64,000 bases of DNA from Cryptomeria japonica (GCF_030272615.1 NC_081405.1:24967272-25031271); one strand, 5' to 3'. Positions 34,782 through 47,083 are shown, counted from the stretch's first letter. A program made the numbers and translations. Notes: generated by a model from the sequence alone, not told the origin.

Positions 34782-36414
34782 ATGGTTGAAACCCGTCTTC
34801 AAAAATCTAGGAGAAAAGCTAAAGAAGCTCAAGAGTCCGCAAACATGAGTTCTTATGAGTATGACAATGATTTATTTTTCAATCCTGAGCACACTACACT
34901 GCCTGACATGGATGTTTATAGACACATTCCAAATGTGGAAAACACAGACACTACAAACAACAAGGCTACACACAATGACAATGTGGACAACTTTTCAATA
35001 CAATCAGCAAATGTAGAAGAATCCATAATGAATCCTCATTTCAATAGATTGGTTGAAGAGATAATGAAGAGGGATAGACAATACTTCTTACACATGATGG
35101 CACTCCAACATGGATCAAAGGAGACCCAATAGTGGAGGAAATAGAGGACTGCATATGGTACTTGAATCACCATCAGCTTTGCTTCAAAAACCAGAAATCC
35201 CACATACACACGGTCAAACATATGATACTTACCTTCGAAGACCATTATGGAAGTCTTATGCAGATAGATATGCTCAATCACATGCTCAAGCTATGGATCA
35301 ATCAAAACAAGTGGACATTCAAAGGCATGCTCAAAATTTGGACACAAGGAAACCTCATGTCAAATTTGGGGGCAACACAATAGAACATGACGTGCCTATA
35401 GAATATGGTATATATGCACAAAATAGATATGGGGTTCCTCAACATGAAGCTATACCATGTGCTCCCTATATGCCACATCAATATAAACCTCCTCCATATG
35501 AACATGTCTATGATCAATATCATCCATACATGCAACAAGCTCCTCCTCAAATTGGTGTCTCAAACATGGGGTATGCTACAAGAAATCGATTGCCACCTAA
35601 GAATAATTTGGAGCAACAAATCAGAGATTTACAAAAGAAAATGGAGGACATGAGTACACCGAAGCCAACATACATAATGAGAGACATATGTCCTTATCCA
35701 TTTGACAAGAGCATTCCAATGCCTCCTTTCCCTGCACACTTTGTGATGCCAAAATTTGACAAGTATAGAGGAAAAGGAGACCCCAAGGCACACATACGAC
35801 AATTTTTCACAGCTTGCATAGAGGTAGCGGCAGAAGAAACATATTTGATGAGGTTGTTCCCGCAAAGCTTAGGCGATCAAGCTATGGAATGGTTCTCTCA
35901 ATTACCTCCTGGTATTAAGTCATGGGGTGACTTAGCAGAGGCATTTATTCAGCATTTCTCCTACAATATTGAGACAGATATCTCAGCCACTACTTTATGC
36001 AATACCAAGCAAAGAGAGGGAGAATCTTTTGCATCATTTTTACAAAGATGGAGAAATCTAGCCAGCAGATGCTCTTGCGAAATTCCACAGAAACAAATGG
36101 TAGAAATGTTCACACAAAACGTTAACAAGGATATTGGCTATGATCTAAGGAAAGCTTGTTTGTCCACCTTCAAGGATGTTATTGAAAAGGGCTTAGCAAT
36201 AGAAAAGGTCTTAATTGAGCAAGGAGTCATTAAGATATTCAAGGAAAACAAAGATGACTTTAAAGGAAAAGACAAGCCAAGATTTTGGAATAAAAACAAG
36301 AACACAGTCAATGATGGTGTTGTTGATGCCAATACAGTGAGACCCAAATTCATCTTTTCGAGATCAAGTTCTACAAACAATCAAGTGAATACTCAAACAA
36401 CTTCTAGATCATGA
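34782..36414 (+). pseudogene. Gag of element B
   Basis: Begins at ATG 34782 (MVETRLQKSRRKAKEAQES), frameshifts by one base near 35130, and continues to a TGA at 36412. It has a basic N-terminus, a Tyr/Pro/His-rich middle, a coiled-coil piece NNLEQQIRDLQKKMED, and the retrotransposon gag domain from about 35740 (MPKFDKYRGKGDPKAHIRQF, then GDQAMEWFSQLPPGIKSWGD, ESFASFLQRWRNLASRCSC). It makes the particle core. The zinc-knuckle-like part lies after the stop in the next frame (CEFHKSKGHKIGNC at about 36550). Confidence 0.9.
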
Positions 36415-36429
36415 AGGAAGTACACCCCA

Positions 36430-37908
36430 TTGGGAGAACCACTTGAATCAGTCTTCAAAAAGATAGTGGCAAACAAAGTGATCACAGTTCCAGATTTTCC
36501 TCCATATGAACCAAAGGTCAAACCAAATTGGTGGAATGATGATGAGTATTGTGAGTTTCATAAGAGCAAGGGTCATAAGATAGGAAATTGCCATCGACTG
36601 AAGAACATTGTGCAAGATCTCATTGATAGAGGTGACATTGAGATTGAGGGACACTCATCCAATCAAGAACATGAGATGTTTAAGGAACCATTCCCAAAGC
36701 ATGACAAGGGAAAAGCCAAAGTCACAGATGATCAAGCCAACTATACTAGAGCACCTTACAACTATGATTCAACTATCAATCACATCTCAATGGACAATCA
36801 TATCTCTACTATTACCATCAAGAACAAAAATCCTGAGAATCTTCCTCAGAGACCCAAGATTGTTCTAAGAGGTGTTGGATCTTCTTCCGAACCTACCTCT
36901 GAATGTCATGTTACAACTCGTCGAGGTAAAATTACTTTGCCAGGTGCTTCCACTAAAAATACCGGTTCTTCATCAACCAAACCTGAGTATGACCTTGTAG
37001 AACAGTTAGGGAAGACACCCGCGCTCATCTCCGTCCTTGAGCTCCTACGTATATCCCCCGCTCATAAAGCTATTCTTGACAAAAGCTTGAGAGACACTGT
37101 CATTCCTACTGATCTGAACGTGGACCAATTTCAAGCCATGGTGGGATACCTTTCCATTCCACATTCCCTTACATTCACAGAAGCCGATGACGCTTCCATA
37201 AGTCAGCCACATAATGCACCTCTACATGTTGAAGCTTTCATACACAAACATCGAATAAAGCGAGTCCTGATAGATGGAGGAGCCAGTCTAAACATTTGTA
37301 CATTGAGCACCATTAAACAATTGGGATATTTTGATAAAGCTGTGAATTCAACAAATCAAATCACCATCAAGGCATATGATGATGAAGAGCGCTCATCCAA
37401 GGGCACAGTCACCTTACCTCTAAGAATTGGGCCAGTCACAAAGGATGTGGTTTGTCAAGTCCTAGATCTGGATCTCACATACAACATATTGCTAGGACGT
37501 CCTTGGATTCATGAGATGAGGGCAGTCCCATCAACATATCATCAATGCATTAAGTTTCCTCATAATGGAGTCGAGGTAACCGTTAATGGTGATCCTAATC
37601 CATTCATATATTGCAATAACCTGAGATCACATACAGAGACCATCATTCCCAGTAATCGTGAGGTTGTTCCTTCTTCGGCATACATTGACCCTGAGTCATT
37701 GAAACCTTCGACATCAAAACAAGGTGAACTTAAAGGCAAATTTCAAGACAAAGGCATGGGAGAATACACTTTAAATCAGACCATGTATCTACGACAAGTC
37801 ATGAGCTCTCCGAAAGAATATGGAAGGCCACATCCTAACAAGCAAATATCCATCATGATACTCAAATGGGATCCTACTACCTTTCAAAGAGGGGGCGAAC
37901 TAGATTAG
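36430..37908 (+). pseudogene. Gag C-terminus and aspartic protease of element B
   Basis: Same frame as the preceding Gag part, separated only by the TGA at 36412. It starts with YTPLGEPLESVFKKIVANKV and the knuckle CEFHKSKGHKIGNC. The protease active site is VLIDGGASLNICTL (about 37266-37308), with flap and C-terminal parts LPLRIGPVTKDVVCQVLDLD and ILLGRPWIHEMRAVPS. It cleaves the polyprotein. It ends in TAG at 37906; the frame continues without shift into the G-patch region. Confidence 0.88.
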
Positions 37909-37923
37909 GAAGATTTATACAAA

Positions 37924-39134
37924 ATGCTCTATAAAGACATTGAAGAGGACACACATGATCAGATCAATATACCTTGTGAGAAATATGGCAAAGGCTTCAA
38001 GATTCTACAAAAATTCGGGTATGATGGAAAAAGCCCTCTTGGGTTATGCAAAGAAGGCATCATGGAACCCCTACAACTTGAATTGACTGTAAAAAGGGAA
38101 CATTCAAAGGGACTTGGTTTTCTGACTTCCAAGATCCACACTAAAAGGATAGAAGAGGCATCACAAATCAAAGTTGCCAAAATTCAACAAGAGGATTGCT
38201 ATTCCACAGATTCCAACGAATGGGAATGGGGTTTAGACAAATCCTCCAGTGACTATGAGCTCACCAAGACATTCAAAGAGCCAGATGAACCCACAGAAGA
38301 AGAGGAATTTTATAAAAAGTTCAGAGTTGGTCAAGAAACAACCCATAAGGATTCTGCACAGTCTTCGTCTCAAGGTTCTGGGTCGAAATCACATAGGATG
38401 AGGACACCTGTCCCGGAAGGCGCTACTAGTGACGACAATTTGGATTCGCTTGCGATCGAAATTGATGAGGAGAGTGCCATCGATGACCTCGATGATTGCC
38501 TCGATATACCCAAATCTAACCATATCTTCACTCTTAGCCCTGCAAACTCCGAAAACATTCAAGGCCTTCCCCTTGTTCACCACCAACTCATTGTCTGGGA
38601 TTATGAAGGACCAGCACAATTTGACACATTTCAAAATGACGAAGCTATTATTGACTGTCTTGGCATACGAGATGATCTTCCCCTTGGGGACCACAAAGCA
38701 GGATACACCATAGAACTCAACAACATGGCATATTTCGGTGAGGGTGTCGGGCCTTCCAGTCGCAAAAATGTGAAAATAAGAACAAATCAAGGGTCTTATG
38801 GCAAAAACCACACTGTGGCGCTATCTGATTCCAAAAAAATAAAAAGAAAGGACGTATCTGAGGGTGAAAACCTCTCTGAGGCACCTGAAGATGGAAGGCT
38901 CGACATTCTCCCAGCATCATATGAGGAAAAATCATCCATGTTGGTAGAGGAGACTATCAAAACAAACATTGGTACAGAAGAGGTTCCACACAACATATTC
39001 CTGGCTCAATCATTAACAGAGTCCGAAAGATCAAAATTCATAAGCTTCTTCAAAGAACAACAAATCAACTTTGCATGGTCATACGCTGATATGCCTGGAC
39101 TAGATCCGGATTTGGTAATGCATCATTTGACAAC
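37924..39134 (+). pseudogene. G-patch and pre-RT linker of element B
   Basis: In frame with the protease. Residues near 37978-38120 form a G-patch (GKGFKILQKFGYDGKSPLGL, then KGLGF), a glycine-rich nucleic-acid-binding motif known in some retroelement polyproteins. A long acidic linker follows (EEEFYKKF, IDEESAIDDLDDCLDIPK), then the approach to RT (FLAQSLTESERSKFISFFKE, FAWSYADMPGLDPDLVMHHL). A one-base deletion near 39135 shifts the frame just before the RT fingers. Confidence 0.82.
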
Positions 39135-40479
39135 AAACTGGGGGCAAAGCCAGTGAAACAGAAATTAAGGAAAATGCATCCACAAGTGGCATTACTAGTC
39201 AAAGCAAAGCTGGAGAAATTACTGGATGTCAGATTCATACGCCCAATTGATTATCCCGAATGGATCTCCAATTTAGTACCTGTCAGTAAACTAGATCGTA
39301 GCATCAGAATATGTATAGATTTCAGAGACATCAACAAAGCTTGTCCGAAAGATGACTTCCCATTACCAAATATCGACTTGATCGTTGATCTCACAGCAGG
39401 TCACGAAATGTTATCTTTAATGGATGGATTTTCTGGTTATAATCAAATCAGGATTGCACCCGAGGATCAACACAAAACATCATTCACTTGTCCGTGGGGA
39501 ACTTTCTGTTGGAATGTCATGCCCTTTGGGCTAAAAAATGCAGGTGCTACGTATCAAAGAGCGATGACCACTATCTTTCATGATCTCATGCACATAACCG
39601 TGGAAGATTATGTTGATGATCTCTTGGGTAAATCAATAGACAGAGATACAAATTTGGACATACTTTCAGTCATCTTTGATCGGTTGGAAAAGTACAAGGT
39701 AAGATTAAACCCCAAGAAATGTGTCTTTGGAGTAACCTCCGGGAAGCTCCAAGGATTCATTGTGTCCAAAAGAGGAATCGAAGCCGATCCAGCAAAAGTC
39801 AAGGCTATCTTGGACATGCTGCCACCCAGAAATATCAGTCAACTTCGATCCTTACAGGGGAGACTCCAGTCTATACGAAGATTCATAGCACAACTTGCAG
39901 ATAAGTGTAATCCTTTTCAACACCTGCTACATAAAAATATCAAGTTCAAATGGGATGATAACTGTCAACAAGCTTTTCAGATGCTCAAAGATTATCTTTT
40001 GAATTCGCCAGTTTTGATGCCACCAATTCCAGATCAGCCTTTGTTGCTATACATATCAGCTACTCCAACAGCACTGGGGGCACTCCTAGCGCAACAAATA
40101 GCTGACGGCAAGGAAAAAGCAGTATACTATATCAGTCGCACATTGATGGGATATGAGCTAAATTACACACCAATCGAGCGTGCATGTCTCGCTGTGGTCT
40201 TTGCTTCACAGAAATTATGACATTATATGCTCACTCATAAGACTAAGTTGATTGCAAGGATTGATCCATTAAAATACCTTCTTAACAAAGCTACACTTAC
40301 TGGGCGACTGGCCAAGTGGGTAATGATCCTGAGTGAATTCGACATTGAGTATGTGGACAGAAAAGCAATAAAAGGACAGGCAATCACGGATCAATTAGCA
40401 AATGCTCCAATGATAGATGATGTTCCTCTAAATTCAAAATTTTCAGATGAATCCATTTTAACAATATCACAGGCAAAGC
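39135..40479 (+). pseudogene. Reverse transcriptase and gypsy RNase H of element B
   Basis: RT fingers and palm are well kept: KLEKLLDVRFIRPIDYPEW, ICIDFRDINKACPKDDFPLP, FSGYNQIRIAPEDQHKTSF, MPFGLKNAGATYQRAM and the catalytic YVDDLL at about 39611. The thumb follows (LNPKKCVFGVTSGKLQGFIV). The gypsy RNase H region includes LLLYISATPTALGALLAQQ and ISRTLMGYELNYTPIERACL. A TGA at 40218 interrupts it where Arg is usual, so CGA to TGA is likely; the frame resumes with HYMLTHKTKLIARIDPLKYL. Together these copy element RNA to DNA in the particle. Apart from this stop and the upstream shift the catalytic residues are intact. Confidence 0.93.
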
Positions 40480-41102
40480 CATGGCAACTGTACTTTGATG
40501 GCTCATACACACAGCATGGGGCAGGAGCTGGTATTCTCTTTATAACTCCTCAAGGCAATTCTATACCAAAATCATACCACTTATCATTTCCTTGCACTAA
40601 CAATATAGCGGAATATGAGGCATTAACAATTGGATTACGAATTGCAGTTCAGTGGAAGATCCAAGAACTTCGTGTTTTTGGGGATTCTCAACTTGTCATC
40701 CGTCAAGCAACTGATGATTACCAAACAAAAGATGAAAAATTAATGCCTTACAAGCAACTGGTAGATGATTTGAAACAGCACTTCACAAAGATAGATTTTG
40801 AGCAGATACCAAGAGAGCAGAATCGTGTTGCAGATGCCATGGCTACAATTGCTTCACTAATTGACCTGCCTCAAAATGAAACCTGCTATGAGTTCCTGGT
40901 AGACAATCTGTTGGTTCCTTCATATGAGATCACTCCTACTGAAATGATATGCGTTGTTGGTCCCGAATCCCAGATATATGGTTCTATATTCACATATCTT
41001 CGCGACAATATCTTACCTCCTGATCTATCAAACAACCAACGCCGCACTTTCATTCGCCAATCCTCTCGATATGTCATTCTAGCTGATATCCTATACCGAT
41101 GA
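40480..41102 (+). pseudogene. Second RNase H (Tat type) of element B
   Basis: A second, RNase HI-like domain: LYFDGSYTQHGAGAGILF (first catalytic Asp), NNIAEYEALTIGLRIA (Glu), VFGDSQLVI (Asp) and the tail FEQIPREQNRVADAMATIAS. It lies after the gypsy RNase H and before integrase. In plants this extra domain marks the Tat lineage of Ty3/gypsy elements. It probably helps remove RNA during plus-strand synthesis (family knowledge). A TGA at 41100 ends the open stretch in the RNase H to integrase linker. Confidence 0.9.
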
Positions 41103-42230
41103 GGTCTAGATGGTGCTCTTCTTAGATGTTTAGAAAGCGACGAAGCTCAGATTGCGTTACGTGAAGTGCATGAAGGGATATGTGGTCCGCATACTAGTGG
41201 TCCTACCTTGGCTAAGAAACTCATCAGGACTGGATATTACTGGCCCAATATGGAAAAAGACTCATATCAGTTTGTCAAGAAATGTAAGCAATGTCAAATT
41301 CATGGAGACCTCGTACGTGCACCAGCACAAGAACTACAACCACTTGCGTCTCCTTGGCCCTTTTGTCAGTGGGGACTCGATCTCATAGGCAAGATTCACC
41401 CTCCTTCTTCCAATGGTCATAAATTCATTATCACAGCCACAGAGTATTTCACAAAGTGGATTGAAGCTGTGCCTCTCACACAAGTCACTGGGAAACAAAT
41501 TGCTACCTTCATCCTTAACTATATTATTTGCCGATATGGTATTCCTAAGTCCATTATTACTGATAACGGGCGCCCCTTCAAAAATCAGGATGTTCGTGAA
41601 TTCTGTGACCACTTCCATATTTCCCATCGTTTCTCCACACCATATTACCCCCAAGGTAATGGCCAAGCTGAGGCATCTAATAAAACAATTCTTAAAATCC
41701 TCAAAAAGACAGTCGACGACGCTGGCCGTAACTGGCATATCCAACTCAATCCTGCACTTTGGGCTTACCGCATAAGTGTCCGAACACCTACAGGAGCTAC
41801 ATCGTATTCACTTGTCTACGGCGCTGAAGCCATCTTGCCTATTGAGGTCAAGTTACCTTCTTTACGGGTCTCTTTGCAAAACATCATCAGCGATGAAGAT
41901 TACAGGGTCTCTCGCTTACAAGAACTAGAACTGTTGGATGAACAGAGACAAACTGCTTTTAATCATCTCAAGGCTTACCAACAATGAATGAGTCGCAGCT
42001 ACAATCACAAAGTTAAGCCTCGCACATTTGAAGTAGGTGACTTGGTTCTCAGAGAAAATCCTAAAAATCAACAAGACAGAGAGAAGAAGGGCAAGTTCGA
42101 ACCAAACTGGCTTGGTCCTTACATCATTACAGCAGCATATGGATCTGGGGCATATCAGATCTCAACTACAGAAGGTGAACCTTTGGAGGATCCTATCAAC
42201 AGCATGCACCTTCGCAGGTTCTACACATAG
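41103..42230 (+). pseudogene. Integrase of element B
   Basis: Zinc finger: HEGICGPHTSGP and CKQCQIHGD. Catalytic core: GLDLIGKIHPPSSNGHKFII (first Asp), IITDNGRPFKNQDV (second Asp) and GNGQAEASNKTILKILKKT (Glu). C-terminal domain: YNHKVKPRTFEVGDLVLREN and WLGPYIITAAYGSGAY, ending MHLRRFYT and TAG at 42228. It inserts element DNA. A TGA at 41985, likely from CGA, separates core and tail without a frameshift. There is no chromodomain, as expected for Tat elements. Confidence 0.93.
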
Positions 42231-43918
42231 ATCTTTGGGATATCCTAATTCAAAAAATACAAAAAAAATTATAAAACAAAAAAATCGTTACTTGGTGAAA
42301 ACCTGGCAAACAGGCGCCTTGTGACACAAAAAAAAATTTGAAAAATCAAAAAAGTCAAGAGAAATAATTTCATCCAACGGTGAAAACCACTTTGGTGGCG
42401 CCCTGGGCAAGTACCATGGTGAAAACTGGGTCACTAGCTCCATGTGTAGAGACATTGCTCCTCCTTCCTTCAGGATTCTCTTCATCATTTCACTTTGCAC
42501 ACACTCACTACCTATTCGTTCATAATAAACTTACCCATTCCCATCATGGCTTGTTATTGATCTACCCAAGATTGGTTAGCCGTTCATAATAAACCTCCCT
42601 TTCCATCCATAATAAATCAGATCCTATCTATGACTAAGGCAATTCCTACGTCTAGTGATGGGTGTGGAACTGAGAACACCACATGTTTCGAGGAGTACAG
42701 TTTCTTCTAGCTTTCTTCAGTCTATTCGCGCGCAATCCGCAATAAAGCAACATTTACATCACAAATTCGCAATAAAGTTTCATCTTCTCTGCAATAAAGT
42801 ATCAGTTTCATGGATTCAATCAGTTTCAGATGAGACACAACAGCAACAATGGGCTTCAACAAATCAAATCTTTCAACAGACTCAGACAACATATGGTTCA
42901 GTGCTATCTATCCTTTTTGTGAAAGTAAACATTGTGACCACAATCAAATATGACTTATACAAGTGACAAGAGGCACTAAAATTGAGGACTACAGTGGATG
43001 TTGGTGTCGAGTCTTGGTTTTCTGTTGATTTCATCTTTTTTGGTGACATGTCTTTTAGCTTTTCCAGGATGTCTCTGACTAGAGATTCTATCTCCAGGAT
43101 GTCTTTGACTAGAAAGGCGAGGATGGGGTATCGTCACCTATTTGTATTTGCTGTCTGTGGATTGTCTTTTAGTAATGCTATGACTTGTCCAAGGATATGA
43201 GGACACTATGAGTCTAGTGTGAACTGGGTCATTCCTTGTTTGTGACTGTCTTATCTCCATGCAAACGGGTACAATGACTTTCTGGGTTGAACATATGCCT
43301 CGATTGTCATAACCTATTTTGCCATAATAAAGCTCAATGATGATAACGCATAAGAAGCTCTATCACTTTCATATCTTCTGTCTTTCATCCCCCTTTCTTG
43401 ATTGACTTCCATCGTCCTTCTTGAGTCCGCGTAGCCCGCTATCACATGACTGAGTATAATGACACACCAAAAACATTTGCATTTCATGTAGCTGCACCTG
43501 CATTACCACATATAAGCATTTCATACATACATATAGATATCACAACTGCATCACATCCTGCACACAACACCTGTTAGCACAATTTACATTTACATTATTA
43601 TATTCATCTGCATCACATACATTCACATTTGCATCATGCATCACATATACAACATAAAAGAAAAAAAATATTGCATTGCATCATGTACATATTTGCATCC
43701 CTATCATAAGCATCCATATCATAAAACATACATTATAAGAACATCTCATCACATAGGTACACATGCATATAGCTGCCGCAAAAATGAATCATCTCTCATA
43801 TATATAATCAAAAGTGTCATGATACAATGATGTCAAAAAAATCATATGGCTACAATCACCCACAGGTGTCTACAATACAAAAATGGTACAAATATTGATA
43901 CAAGGGAGCCCTCTATGG
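42231..43918 (+). other. 3' region of element B before the antisense gene
   Basis: No supported coding region. It includes an A-rich segment (42250-42365), GGTGAAAAC repeated at about 42296, 42380 and 42419, two CCAGGATGTCT units (about 43065 and 43096), and a CA-rich run of CATTTGCATCACAT-like repeats (43460-43750). Confidence 0.55.
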
Positions 43919-45886
43919 CTATGATGAACTCCCTCCTTCGGAGCCGCCTGGCCTCGACAGAATCTGAGCCCTAGAAGGACCCACTCCAGGATCATCCTGC
44001 CTGTCACCCCTATTTGGTGGTGGTGGAGGACCCATGACCCCACCACTCGATGCCTGTCTCCTCCGGCTCCCTCTCATAGATGTCGCTGTCCGTGATGGTC
44101 TATGGAAGCTCCTCACCCGCTGATCTGCTAGCACGACACCATAATACAGGTCCCTCCAGTAGGCAATCTCCTCTCCGGCTCGCAGGAAATATGCGTAGCC
44201 TGCTCCTATGTCCTCCGTCGCCTGCCTCCCTGCCCTCAGCGCTGTCTCAGCCTCAGTGTAGCGTTGAATCGCCTGATCCCTCTCCCGCTCAGTATCCCTG
44301 AGCCTGAACCTGAGTCGGTCCCTCTCCCTCTCCAGCTCCTGGATCTCGTCTGCCTGGCCCTGGCAGATCTCCCTGAGCTCAATCAGCTCATCCTCCTCTG
44401 GATCCCCACTCTCTGCCTCTGCCTATGGTTCTCCCTCTGCGGGTGCCTGCCCCTGTACCTGTCCCTGTACCTGTACTAGTGCCTGAACGGGTACCTATCT
44501 CTGTGCATGCCTAGGTCCCTGTACCTGTCTCTATCCCTGTGCCTGTACTGGCACCTATCCCTGTCTCTTTCCCTGTGCTGTTGGTACCTGCAGGGGCACT
44601 CCACCGTGACCCCTCACCACCTGGGCCTGTCCTTCCTATCCACCCTCTCTCTGAGGTGCCACCCTCCTCTCCCCAACTACTCCCCTCCATCTCCGTTGGC
44701 CTTGGCCTCCATCACCCCCACCATCCTCATCATCATCGCCTCCTCCATCGCCCTCCAGTAACTCTCCTGGATCTGTCAATCGAGGGAATGGATGCTCGGC
44801 CCAATATGTTGAATACTCTGCATCCATCCTGGCGTCCTCGATCTCTGGCCACATATCCTAGGGTAGGGGCACCATCTCTACCAGCTATGTAACTACCTGA
44901 TCATATGACAATAACGGCCTGAACTGCGCCTGATCCCTAACTGTACGAGCATACATACCCGAGCCTCGTGGCATCCTCTAGATCCTGCCATACTGCCTGC
45001 ATACTCTATCCACCAGCTGCCTCTCCAGTATATAGGGCATCTGCCCAATCAGATACCTGCTCTGGAAGGTGTAAGGCAGCTCCACTGCATCATCCTCCCA
45101 CTCCTCACATCCCAGATATGGCCTCCAGATGACGTTGTCAATGTCATCTATCACTCGCCGTCAATGCTCTAACCTGCCAATCTGAGGCTGTGAAGTGATC
45201 ATATCATATAGATGAACAAAACTCCATCCATGACCCCTGCCTCTGAAATGTATCGGCCATGTGATAGGCAGTTGCTCGTATGCCCAAACTTGCAGTAGTG
45301 TCACTCCACAACCTAGTCCCACTGATCCATGGTAGACAAACTGGTGAAGCTCATAATATAGGTGGGCCAAAACACATGGACCCCACGCATATCTGGTGTG
45401 CTGCATCACCAATATCTCGAGTGCTCCTCCCCAGCCCACTGCCAACCCCCGTGTCGCTCTATCCAGACATAGGAACCCACTGATAGCTCCTCCAATCACA
45501 GCTGGCAAGGCTAATCCTGTCGCGGTCATGGTGTCCCATGCCACATGTCCTACTCTCATCTCTAGGCCGGGATCCTGAAACACCCGTCTCAAAGCCTCTC
45601 TGTCCCCATCGTGATCGTATGGAATCAGCTCTCCATCAATTGGTATCCGCAGAATCCTATAAACATCCTCAAGGGTGACTGTCATCTCACCCATCGGCAA
45701 ATGAAATGTGCATGTCTCTGAATGCCATCTCTCAGCCAGCGCAGTCAACAAACCCATGTTTGCCCGAAACTCAGGCACATACAATACGTGTCTCAAACCC
45801 ATCTCCTCGAAGGCAGCTCTATCCTGGAAAGACAACTCTGGTCGCAACCTCTATGTGGACAGGAATCTCTCCCGTGACTCTAGCAT
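43919..45886 (-). pseudogene. Antisense plant-mobile-domain gene in element B
   Basis: A single minus-strand frame of about 655 codons from ATG 45886 (MLESRERFLS) to TAG 43919, opposite to gag-pol. Residues about 15-240 match the plant mobile domain (PMD, MAIN-like): GLRHVLYVPEFRANMGLL, then FHLPMGEMTVTLEDVYRILR, IPIDGELIPYDHDGDREA, WGGALEILVMQHTRYAWG, LLQVWAYEQLPITWPIHF. An acidic Asp/Gly-rich part, a Thr/Gly low-complexity part, a coiled coil (ELERERDRLRFRLRDTERER) and a Pro/Arg/Ser-rich tail follow. In-frame stops occur early (TAG near 45846), at 45161 (TGA, likely CGA), near 44980 and in the low-complexity part. PMD proteins are linked to silencing and are known as extra ORFs in some plant Ty3/gypsy elements; the role here is unknown. 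A TGCAG acceptor-like site precedes the ATG. Confidence 0.82.
44435..44585. repeat. CCTGTA/CCTGTC simple repeat within the antisense gene
   Basis: A degenerate hexamer run (CCTGTACCTGTCCCTG and similar), coding for Thr/Gly/Gln-rich sequence on the minus strand. The open frame on the plus strand here is a by-product. Confidence 0.7.
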
Positions 45887-45924
45887 AGGCAAATACTCCT
45901 GCAGTCAAACAAATCAATCATGTC

Positions 45925-46190
45925 AGTCATGGTGGCATTCACTGTTCATCACAAAATGCTACTCGCTATCTAAATGCATATGGTTATCTATTCTAGTGAC
46001 ACTCACAGTTCATCACAAAGTGTTGCTTCTATCCTAGTAGTGCTCCCTGTTCATCACAAAGTGTTGCTCACATCTTGCACTCCCTGTTCATCACAAAGTG
46101 TTGTTCATACTTTGGGTACTCCCTGTTCATCACAAAGTACTCTATCTTGGTGCTCCCTATTCATCACAAAGTGCCTTGATCTATCCTAGT
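45925..46190. repeat. Minisatellite of TTCATCACAAAGTG units
   Basis: Six units of about 35-45 bp with the core CTGTTCATCACAAAGTGTTG and variable TATCCTAGTGCTC-like tails. It lies just upstream of the antisense gene start. A diverged counterpart is at 16240-16400 in the B remnant. Confidence 0.8.
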
Positions 46191-46299
46191 CTTCCTAGAG
46201 GACCTGCTTGAGTGTATCCTCTCAGCAGCTTATCCAATCGACAGTGTATGTTCATCACAGAATTGCCGATTTGACCTAGAAGACCAAACCTTGCATTTT

Positions 46300-46580
46300 C
46301 AAACATAAACGCGTTTTAACTCACAAACGTGCCTATCGACTGCACAAGCGCACCTAAACAACATAGATGCACCTGTATGACATAGACGTGCTTAAGCTGT
46401 GCACAAACGCGACTTTACTACGCAGATGCCCCTGCACATCGCAGAGACCCCAACACATCGTAGACGTGCCCGCATTCGACATAGTCGCAATTCCAGACAC
46501 AGACATGCCTCGCACCGACACAGACGCGCCTGTCAGACACAGACACGCCTGGCACCGACGCAGATGCGGTTGCACGTTTT
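46300..46580 (-). repeat. GCGTCTGTG motif array in antisense orientation
   Basis: About a dozen copies of the leader motif read on the minus strand (plus-strand forms CAGACGCGCCTGT, CAGACACGCCTGG, GTAGACGTGCC, ATAGACGTGC). Relative to the antisense gene they lie 400-700 bp upstream of its ATG in sense orientation, as block 2 lies upstream of gag. Confidence 0.75.
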
Positions 46581-47083
46581 CAAACTTTTTTGTACACTAT
46601 TCCTAGGCGCATTTATTGCTCTATTCAACAAGCATTAATGACAAAAGCAAATGCGTCAAAGTATGAGGAGGTTTGGTGGTACTTACCAGCTCTCCTGCCT
46701 CTGCTGGTCTCTGAAATCGGCGAATGCGGTCTAATCTGTGTACGAAAGCCATCGCTGCTGACTGCTGCTGCTCTTTTTCTCACTCTGCACTTTGATCTCG
46801 TGAAGGTGTAGATGACAATGAGGATGTCTTTTGCCCGTGGTCTATCTTATAGCCTACCCTAGCCCTCGCCTTCATTTTCTGAGTCAGTCTTCTTTATCCC
46901 GTGACTCTGTCACTTTATCCGGTCAATCCATTCTAGCCTTTCTTTCTTATCGAGAGATTGTCTGCAATCTTTTCAGACATTTTCATCCAATCTCTCGAGG
47001 GGGTATATCATTCCCATTCTGGGGCAACTCTGTATCAGTTCATCTTATCTTCTTTGAAACAACGCGACAAGCCGCATTGTCTC

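Noticed and set aside
34345-34848. 167-residue ORF overlapping the B gag start
   Set aside because: It overlaps gag in another frame, has no domain, and its composition is that of the leader.
38389-38811. 140-residue minus-strand ORF over the pol linker of B
   Set aside because: Opposite to a well-supported polyprotein frame and without family features.
41334-41744. 136-residue minus-strand ORF over integrase of B
   Set aside because: Mirror of the integrase core; no independent support.
44264-44892. Leu/Pro/Ser-rich plus-strand ORFs
   Set aside because: They are shadows of the low-complexity and coiled-coil parts of the antisense plant-mobile-domain frame.
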